Shown: in pieces, positions 43,021-52,800 of the stretch | Numbering within the stretch: the stretch's first letter is position 1 | Layout: every line of letters starts with the position of its first letter | Source of the DNA: Streptomyces canus | GTDB lineage: Bacteria > Actinomycetota > Actinomycetes > Streptomycetales > Streptomycetaceae | Reading direction: 5' to 3' | DNA: 64,000 nucleotides | Assembly: GCF_041435015.1 (NCBI RefSeq) | Contig: NZ_CP107989.1 | Span: forward strand, 8,122,001-8,186,000 | Program-made: the position numbers and the translations under genes | Notes under the pieces: generated by a model | What the model was told of the DNA's origin: nothing | The model's input: only the letters and a program-made list of their open reading frames with translations | The model's database searches: none

Positions 43021-43308
43021 ATGTTCGGAAGGCTCGGCGCCCCCGAGATCATTCTCATCCTCGTCGTCGTCATCCTGCTGTTCGGCGCGAAGAAGCTTCC
43101 CGACATGGCGCGCTCGCTCGGCAAGTCCGCTCGCATCCTCAAGAGCGAGGCCAAGGCGATGAAGGACGAGGGCAGCAGCACGGCCACTCCGGCCGGTCCG
43201 CCCAACACCGACGAGCAGACCCCTGCTCAGCGCACCATCCAGGCCGCGCCCGGCGACGTGACGAGCTCGCGCCCGGTCACCGAGCCGACGGACACGACCA
43301 AGCGCTGA
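43021..43308 (+). CDS. tatA: Sec-independent translocase subunit TatA
   Basis: 95 residues. One membrane helix at residues 7-22 ([26 protein letters not shown] is the signature with the FGxxKLP hinge and amphipathic helix), then a polar disordered tail rich in Thr and Pro. Forms the protein-conducting assembly of the twin-arginine pathway. GAAGGT precedes the ATG. tatC follows by 48 bp; tatB is elsewhere, the usual Streptomyces situation. Confidence 0.95.
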   Translation: MFGRLGAPEIILILVVVILLFGAKKLPDMARSLGKSARILKSEAKAMKDEGSSTATPAGPPNTDEQTPAQRTIQAAPGDVTSSRPVTEPTDTTKR

Positions 43309-43356
43309 CGCGGGGCCGGTGACCTCCGGCCCGCCCGCACGAGATGGGAACGTGGG

Positions 43357-44307
43357 TTGCTGAAGTCTGCCCGCAGAGAAGAGAGGGATCCCGAGGGGCG
43401 GATGCCTCTCGCGGATCACCTTCGTGAGCTCCGCAACCGGCTCGCGAAGGCGATGCTGGCCATCGTCATCGTCACGGTGGTGGCCGCCTTCTTCTACAAC
43501 GACATCATCAACTTGATCACCAAGCCGATCCTCGACTCGGTCGGCTGTGACAAGTCCTTCGCGGAACTGGCCAAGTCGACACAGTCGACCAAGCCGTGCG
43601 CCGAGATCACGATCAACGGTCTGCTGACGCCCTTCACGCTGGCCCTGAAGGTGTCGCTGATGGCCGGCGTCGTCGCGGCCTCGCCGGTCTGGCTCTACCA
43701 GCTGTGGGCCTTCGTCGCACCCGGCCTGCACCGGCACGAGAAGAAGTACGCCTACGCGTTCGTCGGCACGGGCGCCCCGCTCTTCCTCGTCGGCGCCTAC
43801 TTCGCCTACTCGGTCCTGCCGACCACGGCGCAGGTGCTGATCGGCTTCACCCCGGGCGGCACCGCCAACCTGCTGCCGTTGGACGACCTGCTCGACCTCG
43901 TCCTGCGGATGGTGCTGGTCTTCGGTCTCTCCTTCGAGCTGCCCCTGCTGCTGGTCTTCCTCAACCTCACCGGGCTGATCACCGGCAAGCGGATGCTCGG
44001 CTGGTGGCGCGGCATGATCATGGCCATCACCGTGTTCGCGGCTATAGCGACACCGAGCACCGACCCGCTGACGATGCTGGCCCTCGCCGCGCCGATCTGG
44101 ATCCTGTACTTCGGGGCGACCGCCTTCTCCCTCCTCAACGACCGGCGCAAGCGCCGTCGCGAGGCCGAGGGCCCCGACGACGACGAGGCCTCCGACCTGG
44201 ATCTCACCCCCGAGGACATCGGCGAGGTCGAGACCGTCTCCGCGAGCCGGGCGCTGCCCGAGCAGTCGGGTGCGGACCGGGTCAACGGTTATGACGACGT
44301 GACCTGA
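43357..44307 (+). CDS. tatC: Sec-independent translocase subunit TatC
   Basis: 316 residues from TTG 43357; alternative ATG 43402 would drop the conserved N-terminal tail. Six membrane segments. PLADHLRELRNRL at the N-terminus contains the Glu and Arg residues that bind the twin-arginine signal; FVAPGLHRHEKKYAY follows the second helix. The C-terminal 45 residues are acidic and variable. Receptor of the Tat pathway and partner of TatA just upstream. Confidence 0.95.
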   Translation: MLKSARREERDPEGRMPLADHLRELRNRLAKAMLAIVIVTVVAAFFYNDIINLITKPILDSVGCDKSFAELAKSTQSTKPCAEITINGLLTPFTLALKVSLMAGVVAASPVWLYQLWAFVAPGLHRHEKKYAYAFVGTGAPLFLVGAYFAYSVLPTTAQVLIGFTPGGTANLLPLDDLLDLVLRMVLVFGLSFELPLLLVFLNLTGLITGKRMLGWWRGMIMAITVFAAIATPSTDPLTMLALAAPIWILYFGATAFSLLNDRRKRRREAEGPDDDEASDLDLTPEDIGEVETVSASRALPEQSGADRVNGYDDVT

Positions 44308-44337
44308 CGAGGGGACTCGGCTCGTAAGGTCACTTCC

Positions 44338-45228
44338 GTGACCAGCGAGATCACCCTCTTCGTCAACCCCACCGCGGGCCGCGGCCGGGGCGCCCACGCG
44401 GCGCAGCCGGCCGCTTCCGCTTTGCGGGCGGCCGGATTCGCGGTGCGGACCGTGCTCGGCGAGGACGCCGCCGACGCCCTCGCACGCGCGCGTGCCGCCG
44501 TGGACGAGGGCACAGGGGCACTCGTCGCCGTCGGCGGCGACGGAATGGCCAACCTCGCCCTCCAGGCCGTGGCCGGCACCCGCACCCCGTTCGGCCTGGT
44601 CGCCGTCGGTACCGGCAACGACTTCGCCCGCACGCTGGGCCTGCCGGTGCGCGATCCCGCCGCCGCGGGCCGGCTGATCGCCGGCGCCCTCAAGGAGGGC
44701 CGGGTCCACGACATCGACCTGGGCCGGGTCGGTGACCACTGGTTCGGCACCGTCCTCGCCTCCGGCTTCGACTCCCGGGTCAACGACCGCGGCAACCGCA
44801 TGAGATGGCCCGCGGGCCGCCTCAAGTACGACCTCGCGATGCTCGCCGAACTGGCCGGCTTCCGGCCCGTCCCGTACCGGATCACGCTCGACGACGGCCG
44901 GGTCCGCGAGGTCGAGGCGACCCTGGTGGCCGTCGGCAACGGATCGTCGTACGGCGGTGGCATGCGGATCTGCCCGGGCGCGGACCTCACCGACGGGCTC
45001 TTCGACATCACCGTGGTCGGGGACTGCAGCCGTAGGACCCTGCTGCGGGTGTTCCCGAGCGTGTACCGGGGCACCCATGTCGACCACCCCAAGGTGACCG
45101 TGCTGCGGGCCGCGCGGGTCGAGATCGCCGCCGAGGACGTCACGGGCTATGCGGACGGCGAGCCGCTCGGGCCGCTGCCGCTGAGCGCGCGCTGTGTGCG
45201 CGGGGCGGTGTCCGTGGTGGGCCCGTGA
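44338..45228 (+). CDS. Diacylglycerol/lipid kinase family protein
   Basis: 296 residues from GTG 44338, probably leaderless (TAAGGT ends 7 bp before it). DAGK catalytic domain: LFVNPTAGRGRG, the ATP-binding VGGDGMANLALQAV, and GTGNDFAR; C-terminal beta-sandwich with DVTGYADGEPLG. Phosphorylates a lipid such as diacylglycerol at the cytoplasmic face of the membrane. The 3' end carries an exact 18-bp tandem duplication spanning the stop codon. Confidence 0.9.
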   Translation: MTSEITLFVNPTAGRGRGAHAAQPAASALRAAGFAVRTVLGEDAADALARARAAVDEGTGALVAVGGDGMANLALQAVAGTRTPFGLVAVGTGNDFARTLGLPVRDPAAAGRLIAGALKEGRVHDIDLGRVGDHWFGTVLASGFDSRVNDRGNRMRWPAGRLKYDLAMLAELAGFRPVPYRITLDDGRVREVEATLVAVGNGSSYGGGMRICPGADLTDGLFDITVVGDCSRRTLLRVFPSVYRGTHVDHPKVTVLRAARVEIAAEDVTGYADGEPLGPLPLSARCVRGAVSVVGP

Positions 45229-45251
45229 ACTGCGGTGGGCCCGTGAACTGC
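45216..45251 (+). repeat. Exact 18-bp tandem duplication at the lipid kinase stop
   Basis: Unit ggtgggcccgtgaactgc at 45216-45233 and again at 45234-45251; the first copy contains the stop codon. Confidence 0.95.
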
Positions 45252-45298
45252 GTGAAGAGCAGGTTTCGCGGACTCCGATCCGGATAATGATCGTCCTG

Positions 45299-45321
45299 TT
45301 GTCAGTGCCGCCGGGTACGCT
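45299..45321 (+). promoter_or_regulatory. PafBC (RecA-NDp) promoter of helY
   Basis: TTGTCAGTG (45299-45307), 8 bp, TACGCT (45316-45321), then 10 bp to the helY ATG. Every specified position agrees with TTGTCRGTG-N8-TAnnnT. Confidence 0.78.
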
Positions 45322-45331
45322 CGAAAGCACG

Positions 45332-48148
45332 ATGACAGAGGACCTCTCACCGGCCGAGCGGTACGCGGCAGCCCGCCTGCGGGCAGCCGAGCAGGCCACC
45401 GCGCTCGCGGGCTTCCGCGAGATGTACGACTTCGGTCTCGACCCCTTCCAGATCGAGGCCTGTCAGGCCCTCGAAGGGGGCAAGGGCGTGCTGGTCGCCG
45501 CTCCCACCGGCTCCGGCAAGACGATCGTCGGCGAGTTCGCCGTCCACCTCGCCCTCCAGCAGGGCAAGAAATGCTTCTACACCACACCCATCAAGGCACT
45601 GTCCAACCAGAAGTACGCGGACCTGAGCCGCCGTTACGGCGCCGACAAGGTCGGCCTGCTCACCGGTGACAACAGTGTCAACTCCGACGCCCCCGTGGTC
45701 GTGATGACCACCGAGGTGCTGCGGAACATGCTGTACGCGGGCTCGCAGACCCTCCTCGGCCTCGGATACGTGGTCATGGACGAGGTGCACTACCTCTCCG
45801 ACCGCTTCCGGGGCGCCGTATGGGAAGAGGTGATCATCCATCTCCCCGAGTCGGTGACCCTGGTGTCGCTGTCGGCGACCGTGTCCAACGCCGAGGAGTT
45901 CGGCGACTGGCTCGACACCGTCCGCGGCGACACCCAGGTGATCGTCTCCGAGCACCGGCCCGTGCCGCTGTTCCAGCACGTGCTCGCCGGGCGCCGGATG
46001 TACGACCTGTTCGAGGAGGGCGAGGGCAGCAAGAAGGCCGTCAACCCCGACCTCGCCCGGCTGGCCCGCATGGAGGCCCAGCGGCCGTCGTACCAGGACC
46101 GCAGACGCGGCCGGGCGATGCGCGAGGCCGACCGGGAGCGCGAGCGGCGGCAGCGGTCGAAGGTGTGGACGCCGAGCCGGCCCGAGGTCATCGAGCGACT
46201 GGACGCCGAGGGCCTGCTGCCCGCCATCACGTTCATCTTCAGCCGCGCCGCCTGCGAGGCGGCCGTACAGCAGTGCCTGTACGCGGGGCTGCGGCTCAAC
46301 GACGACGAGGCACGCGGGAAGGTGCGCGCCCTCGTCGAGGGGCGCACGGCCTCCATCCCGACCGAGGACCTCCATGTCCTCGGGTACTACGAGTGGCTCG
46401 AGGGCCTGGAGCGCGGTATCGCGGCCCACCACGCGGGCATGCTGCCGACGTTCAAGGAGGTCGTCGAGGAGCTGTTCGTGCGCGGCCTGGTCAAGGCCGT
46501 GTTCGCGACCGAGACGCTCGCGCTGGGCATCAACATGCCCGCGCGCTCGGTCGTGCTGGAGAAACTCGTCAAGTGGAACGGCGAGCAGCACGCCGACATC
46601 ACCCCCGGTGAGTACACCCAGTTGACGGGGCGTGCCGGGCGGCGCGGCATCGACATCGAGGGTCACGCGGTGGTGCTGTGGCAGCGCGGGAGCAGCCCGG
46701 AGCACCTGGCCGGGCTGGCCGGCACGCGCACCTACCCACTGCGTTCCAGCTTCAAGCCGTCGTACAACATGGCGGTCAACCTCGTCGAGCAGTTCGGTCG
46801 GCACCGCTCGCGCGAGCTGCTCGAGACGTCGTTCGCGCAGTTCCAGGCCGACAAGTCGGTCGTCGGGATCTCGCGTCAGGTGCAGCGCAACGAGGAGGGC
46901 CTCGACGGCTACAAGGCCTCCATGACCTGCCACCTCGGCGACTTCGAGGAGTACGCGCGGCTGCGCCGCGAGCTCAAGGACCGCGAGACCGAGCTGGCCC
47001 GGCAGGGCGTCGCCCAGCGGCGGGCCGAGGCTGCCGTGGCGCTGGAGAAGCTCAAGCCGGGCGACGTCATCCATGTGCCGACGGGCAAGTACGCCGGTCT
47101 CGCGCTGGTGCTGGACCCGGGCCTGCCCGCAGGGCGGTCCAACGGCCACCGGGGCTTCGAGCACCACGACGGCCCGCGGCCGCTGGTGCTGACCGCCGAG
47201 CGGCAGGTCAAGCGGCTCGCGTCGATGGACTTCCCGGTGCCGGTCGAGCCGTTGGAGCGGATGCGGATCCCGAAGTCCTTCAACCCGCGCTCACCGCAGT
47301 CCCGTCGGGACCTGGCCTCCGCGCTGCGCACCAAGGCGGGGCACATTCCGCCGGAGCGGGCCCGTAAGCAGCGCTCCCAGGCGGCCGACGACCGCGAGAT
47401 CGCGCGGCTGCGGACGGCGATCCGGGCGCATCCCTGCCATGGGTGCAACGACCGTGAGGACCACGCCCGTTGGGCCGAGCGGTATCACCGGCTGCTGCGG
47501 GACACCTCGCAGCTCGAGCGGCGCATCGAGGGGCGTACGAACACGATCGCCCGCACCTTCGACCGGATCGTGGCACTCCTGACCGAGCTGGACTATCTGC
47601 GGGCCGACGAGGTCACCGAGCACGGCAAGCGGCTGGCCCGGTTGTACGGCGAGCTCGACCTCCTGGCCAGCGAGTGCCTGCGCGAAGGGGTCTGGGAGGG
47701 GCTCGCCCCTGCCGAACTGGCCGCATGCGTCTCGGCGTTGGTGTACGAGTCCCGGGTCGGCGACGACGCCATGGCACCCAAGGTGCCGTCCGGCAAGGCC
47801 AAGGCGGCGCTCGGTGAGATGGTGCGGATCTGGGGGCGGCTCGACGCCCTCGAGGAGGACTTCCGGATCAACCAGACCGAGGGGGTCGGGCAGCGGGAGC
47901 CGGATCTCGGGTTCGCCTGGTCCGCGTACATGTGGGCCAGTGGGAAGGGGCTCGACGAGGTGCTGCGGGAGGCGGAGATGCCTGCCGGGGACTTCGTGCG
48001 GTGGTGCAAGCAGGTGATCGATGTGCTGGGGCAGATCTCGGCGGCGGCTCCGGTGTCGGGGGGTGGGAATTCCTCCGTCGCGAAGAACGCGCGGAAGGCT
48101 GTCGATCTGTTGCTGCGGGGGGTTGTGGCCTACTCGTCGGTGGGGTGA
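45332..48148 (+). CDS. helY: DEAD/DEAH-box helicase, HelY/Ski2-like
   Basis: 938 residues from ATG 45332. Superfamily 2 helicase: motif I AAPTGSGKT (about 60), Ia TPIKALSNQK, II MDEVHYLSD (DEVH), III SLSATVSN, then RecA-like domain 2 with ATETLALGINMPAR (IV-V) and QLTGRAGRRGID (motif VI). The C-terminal 350 residues match Ski2/Mtr4-type helical domains (HPCHGCNDREDHARWAERY). Homologous to mycobacterial HelY, also next to tatC. Acts on RNA or DNA; the exact substrate is not known. No ribosome site is seen; the PafBC-type promoter ends 10 bp before the ATG, so the transcript has a very short leader and is probably DNA-damage induced. Confidence 0.92.
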   Translation: MTEDLSPAERYAAARLRAAEQATALAGFREMYDFGLDPFQIEACQALEGGKGVLVAAPTGSGKTIVGEFAVHLALQQGKKCFYTTPIKALSNQKYADLSRRYGADKVGLLTGDNSVNSDAPVVVMTTEVLRNMLYAGSQTLLGLGYVVMDEVHYLSDRFRGAVWEEVIIHLPESVTLVSLSATVSNAEEFGDWLDTVRGDTQVIVSEHRPVPLFQHVLAGRRMYDLFEEGEGSKKAVNPDLARLARMEAQRPSYQDRRRGRAMREADRERERRQRSKVWTPSRPEVIERLDAEGLLPAITFIFSRAACEAAVQQCLYAGLRLNDDEARGKVRALVEGRTASIPTEDLHVLGYYEWLEGLERGIAAHHAGMLPTFKEVVEELFVRGLVKAVFATETLALGINMPARSVVLEKLVKWNGEQHADITPGEYTQLTGRAGRRGIDIEGHAVVLWQRGSSPEHLAGLAGTRTYPLRSSFKPSYNMAVNLVEQFGRHRSRELLETSFAQFQADKSVVGISRQVQRNEEGLDGYKASMTCHLGDFEEYARLRRELKDRETELARQGVAQRRAEAAVALEKLKPGDVIHVPTGKYAGLALVLDPGLPAGRSNGHRGFEHHDGPRPLVLTAERQVKRLASMDFPVPVEPLERMRIPKSFNPRSPQSRRDLASALRTKAGHIPPERARKQRSQAADDREIARLRTAIRAHPCHGCNDREDHARWAERYHRLLRDTSQLERRIEGRTNTIARTFDRIVALLTELDYLRADEVTEHGKRLARLYGELDLLASECLREGVWEGLAPAELAACVSALVYESRVGDDAMAPKVPSGKAKAALGEMVRIWGRLDALEEDFRINQTEGVGQREPDLGFAWSAYMWASGKGLDEVLREAEMPAGDFVRWCKQVIDVLGQISAAAPVSGGGNSSVAKNARKAVDLLLRGVVAYSSVG

Positions 48149-48161
48149 GGGATCGGTCGAC

Positions 48162-49808
48162 CTACTCGGCTTTCAGATAGGACCGCCAGCCTCCGCATGA
48201 CGTGATGTCCTCGGCGTCCGTGAGAGCGGACGGCTCGCACAGGAAGCCGGGAACCTCGGTGCCGTCGGCCAGTTGCACACTGCCCAGCGTCATCGGGCGG
48301 GGGAGCGCGGTCAGGAGGCGGCCGAGGCCCTCCGCCGGCAGCCGCCACACCTCCGCTTCGATCGCGGCGCCGCCCTCGCCCACGTGGACCAGGCCCGGCT
48401 TCGGTGGGGCCGTCCGCAGGGCGTGCAGGCGGTAGACCGGCGCCGTGGTGGTCGTACGGTCCAGGCGGGCGCCCAGCGCGAGGAGTTGGGGGTTCAGCGG
48501 CTGTCCCGTCAGGTGCGCGCCGACCACCGCGAGCCGGGTCTCCGGCTGGAGCAGGCTCGCGATCCTCGCCAGCCGCTCATCGGTGTACGCCGGCCCGATC
48601 AGCATCACGCCGAACGGGAGGCCGTTCACCTCGCCCGCCGGGACGGCTGCCGCGGCCAGGTCGAAGAGGTTCGTGGAGTTGGTGAAGCGGCCCAGGCGGG
48701 CGTTGGCCCCCAGGGGATCGGCGGCCACCTCGGCGAGGGTGGGGTGGCCGGGGGTCGTGGGCAGGAGGAGGGCGTCCGCGTCGGCCAGTTCGGCCAGCGC
48801 GCGCGTGCGGAGCGCGGCCAGGCGGTCCATGTCGGCGTAGAGCTGGTGGGCCGGGAGGTCGCGGGCCCGGGTGATGATGCCGGCGACCGTGGGGTCCAGG
48901 GAGTCGTCGCCCGCTGCTGTCGCCTTGTCGACAAAGGCTCCCACCGCCGTGTAGCGCTCGGCCACGAAGGCGCCCTCGTAGAGCATCGCCGCGGCGTCCG
49001 TGAACGGCGACAGATCCAGCTCGCGGAGCGTCGCGCCCGTCGCCGCAAGCTGCGCCACCGCTGCCTCGTACGCCTGAGCCCAGCCCTCGTCCAGTTCGCC
49101 GAGTTGGTCGCGCGCGGGAACAGCGATCCGCCACGGGCCGGGGCGGCGTGCGGGGAGGGGCGGGGTCGTGCCGGTCGCCATGTGGGACAGGGCCTGCTCG
49201 GCCTCCGGCAGGGTGCGGGCGAACACCGTCACGCAGTCGATCGAGGCGCAGGCCGGGACGACTCCGGCCGTCGGGACCAGACCGCGGGTGGGTTTGAGGC
49301 CGACGATGCCGTTGAAGGCGGCCGGGACCCTGCCCGAGCCCGCCGTGTCGGTACCGAGGGCGAAGTCGACGATGCCCAGGGCCACCGCGACGGCCGAGCC
49401 GGAGCTGGAGCCGCCGCTCACCTTGGCCGGGTCGTACGCGTTGCGGACCGCGCCGTGCGGGGAACGGGTGCCGACCAGGCCCGTCGCGAACTGGTCCAGG
49501 TTCGTGGTGCCGAGCACGATCGCGCCCGCCGCGCGGAGACCTGCGACGACCGGGGCATCGGCCTCCGGATGGTAGGCGTACGACGGACAGCCCGCCGTGG
49601 TGGGAAGGCCGGCCACGTCGATGTTGCCCTTGGCCGCGAGCAGGCGTCCCGCGAGGGGGAGTCGCTCGCCCTTCGCGAGCCGTTCGTCGATCGTCCGGGC
49701 TTCCCGCTCGACCTCCTCCCGGGGGCGCAGGTCGATCCAGATCTCGGGGCGGTCCACGGCCTCGATGCGGTCATAGGCGGCACGGACCCGGGTGACGGTG
49801 GTGGACAT
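48162..49808 (-). CDS. atzF: Allophanate hydrolase (AtzF type)
   Basis: 548 residues from ATG 49808 (GAGGAG upstream). Hydrolyses allophanate to ammonia and CO2. Amidase-signature domain 1-430: catalytic Lys60 in AAKGNID, Ser in GGSSSGSA (134-136), nucleophile Ser158 in GTDTAGSGR. C-terminal domain 455-548 (YRLHALRTAPPKPGLVHVGEGGAAIEAEVW) is the second AtzF domain, which decarboxylates the intermediate. Last gene of the four-gene minus-strand operon, 50 bp after the biotin carboxylase. Convergent with helY across 13 bp. Confidence 0.93.
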   Translation of the reverse strand: MSTTVTRVRAAYDRIEAVDRPEIWIDLRPREEVEREARTIDERLAKGERLPLAGRLLAAKGNIDVAGLPTTAGCPSYAYHPEADAPVVAGLRAAGAIVLGTTNLDQFATGLVGTRSPHGAVRNAYDPAKVSGGSSSGSAVAVALGIVDFALGTDTAGSGRVPAAFNGIVGLKPTRGLVPTAGVVPACASIDCVTVFARTLPEAEQALSHMATGTTPPLPARRPGPWRIAVPARDQLGELDEGWAQAYEAAVAQLAATGATLRELDLSPFTDAAAMLYEGAFVAERYTAVGAFVDKATAAGDDSLDPTVAGIITRARDLPAHQLYADMDRLAALRTRALAELADADALLLPTTPGHPTLAEVAADPLGANARLGRFTNSTNLFDLAAAAVPAGEVNGLPFGVMLIGPAYTDERLARIASLLQPETRLAVVGAHLTGQPLNPQLLALGARLDRTTTTAPVYRLHALRTAPPKPGLVHVGEGGAAIEAEVWRLPAEGLGRLLTALPRPMTLGSVQLADGTEVPGFLCEPSALTDAEDITSCGGWRSYLKAE

Positions 49809-49858
49809 GGCTCGCTCCTCATTCACTGTGCGACCAGGTTTTCCTGTGCGGCCGGGCT

Positions 49859-52800
49859 TCACTGTGCGGCCGGGGCCAGGACGAGCAGTGCCGTCCCCGC
49901 CTCCACCTGGTCGCCCGGCCTGGCCAGGATCTCCGCGACCACGCCGTCCGTCGGCGCGTGCACCCTGGACTCCATCTTCATCGCCTCCAGGGCGAGCAGC
50001 GGCTGGCCGGCCGCCACCTCGTCGCCCGGCTCGACGTTCAACTGCCATACGGAAGCGGCGAATTCGGCCTCGATGAGACGTCCGCCCGGAGGGACCGTGA
50101 CCTCGGCGGAGGGGACAGCCGGTGGCGACGTCTCCGCTGCCCGCGCGAACTCGCCCGCCGCTTCCCACGCGTCCCGCTCCGCGGAGAAGGCCACCTGCTG
50201 CTGTGCCCTGAACTCCGCTATGGACTCGGCGTGTTCGGCGAGGAACGACTGGTACGCGGCGAGCGAGAAGGTGCCCTCCTCGATCCGGGGAACGAAGCGG
50301 CCGGACGTGATGTCGGCCCGCAGCTCCAGGAGTTCGTCCGCGTCCACCGGATACCACCTGATGCGGTCGAAGAAGCGCAGCAGCCAGGGCGAGCCCGGCT
50401 CGAACGCGCCGCGCTGCTGCCAGGGCGACCACACCTGGGTCGTACGGCCCACGAACTGGTAGCCACCGGGGCCCTCCATGCCGTAGACGCAGAGATACGC
50501 TCCGCCGATCCCGACGGAGTTCTCGGCCGTCCAGGTGCGCGCCGGGTTGTACTTCGTGGTCACCAGGCGGTGGCGCGGGTCGAGCGGGGTGGCCACCGGG
50601 GCGCCCAGGTAGACGTCGCCCAGGCCCAGGACGAGGTACTCCGCGTCGAAGACCGTGCGGTAGACGTCGTCCACCGACTCCAGGCCGTTGACGCGGCGGA
50701 TGAACTCGATGTTCCAGGGGCACCAGGGCGCGTCGTCCCGAACGCCCGCCATGTAGCGGGCGATCGCCTCGCGGGTGGCGGGGTCGTCCCAGGAGAGGGG
50801 GAGGTGGACCGTGCGGGAGCGGACGACCAACTCGTCGGACGGGGGCAGGGATGCGGTGATCTCCCGTACGACGGCGAGGAGTTCGTGCTGGGGGAGGCGG
50901 CCGGGGTCCGTCTGGATCTGGAGGGAGCGGATGCCCGGGGTGAGGTCGGTGACGCCGTCGAGGCCCTGCTCGGCCACCGCGTCCATCAGCGCGTGGACAC
51001 GCATGCGCAGCGCCAGGTCCAGCTGCATGGGGCCGAATTCGACCAGCAGGTTGTCGTCGCCGCTGCGGCGGTAGGTCACGTCACCGTCGCGGGTGAGGAC
51101 ACCGCCGTCCACGATCGCCGGGCGGGGCTCGCCCGCGACGTCCACCGGCATGAACCGCACGGTGTCGCCCGGGCGCAGCTGGCCCAGCTTCCAGCGCTCG
51201 GTGCTGATGACGGTCGCCGGGCACACGAACCCGCCGAGGGAGGGCCCGTCCGGGCCCAGCAGCACCGGCATGTCGCCCGTGTAGTCGACCGCGCCGACCG
51301 AGTAGGGGGTGTCGTGGATGTTGGAGGGGTGCAGGCCGGCCTCGCCGCCGTCGCTGCGGGCCCAGCGGGGTTTGGGGCCGACCAGGCGGACACCGGTGCG
51401 GGCCGAGTTGAAGTGGACCTTCCAGTCGGCGGCGTAGAAGTCGCGGATGTCGTCCTCGGTGAAGAACTCCGGGGCGGCGTGCGGGCCTTCCACGGCGGCG
51501 ATGTGCCAGGTGGAGGTGTAGGAGGGACGGTCCTCGACCGGTGTTCCTTCGGCCTGAGCCTCTGCGAGCAGCGGCCCCTCGGCCTGGCGGCCTCCGTGCA
51601 GTACGTCGCCCGTCCGCAGGGCCCGGCCGCCGTGTCCGCCGAAGCGGCCCAGCGTGAAGGTGCTCGCGCTGCCGAGGAAGGCCGGGACGTCGAGGCCGCC
51701 CGCGAAGAGGACGTACGTCCGCAGACCGTGTTCGGCGGGTGCGCCGACCTCCAGGACACCACCTGCGGGCACGGTCACCGGCTCCCACTGGGCGACCGGA
51801 GTGCCGTCGACGGCGACCGGGGCGGGGGCGCCCGTCACGCAGACGGTCGTGGCGTGGGTGAACCTCAACGACGGGCCCTGCAAGGTGCACTCGAGGCCGG
51901 GAGCACTTTCCGGGTTGCCCAGCGCCGTGTTGCCGAGCCGGAAGGAACGGTCGTCCATCGGGCCGCACGGGGGTACGCCGACCTGCCAGTAGCCGGTACG
52001 GCCCGGCCAGTCCTGCACGGTGGTGAGGGTGCCGGCGGCCATGACCTCGATGCGTGGGGTCGGGTCCTGAACCTGGGAGAGAGTCGCCGTCGAGTGGGTC
52101 GCCCTGGCGAGGCGCTGGTCCGCGAGCGCCGCCCGGACCAGGCCCAGGTTGGTCTCGATGCCGTCGACACGGGTGCGCTCCAGGGCTTCGTCCAGCCGTC
52201 GGAGGGCGTGGGCGCGGTCGGGGCCGTAGGCGATGATCTTCGCGAGCATCGGGTCGTACGACGTCGTCACCTCGGTGCCCGTCTCCACCCAGCCGTCGAC
52301 CCGGACTCCGGTGGGGAACTCGACCCGCGTCAACAGCCCGGCGCTGGGCCGGTGTTCACGCGAGGGATCCTCGGCGTAGATGCGTGCCTCGACGGCGTGG
52401 CCGTGCGGCGGATCCGGTTCGCGTACGACATCCCGCTCGCCGCGGGCCAGTCGGAGCATCCAGGCGACCAGGTCGACGCCGTAGATCTCCTCGGTGACCG
52501 GATGCTCCACCTGGAGGCGGGTGTTGACCTCCAGGAAGTACGCCTCCTCGCGGGCGGCGTCGTAGACGAACTCGACGGTTCCCGCGGAGCGGTAGCCGAC
52601 GGCGGCGCACAACTCACGTGCGCTGTCCGCGAGTTGTGCGCGGACGTGCGAGGGGAGACCTGGTGCCGGAGCCTCCTCCAGGACCTTCTGGTTGCGGCGC
52701 TGGAGGGAGCAGTCGCGGTCGCCGAAGGTGACGACCCTGCCCTCGCCGTCGCCGAAGACCTGTACCTCGACATGGCGGGCGTGCTCCACGAGCCGTTCCA

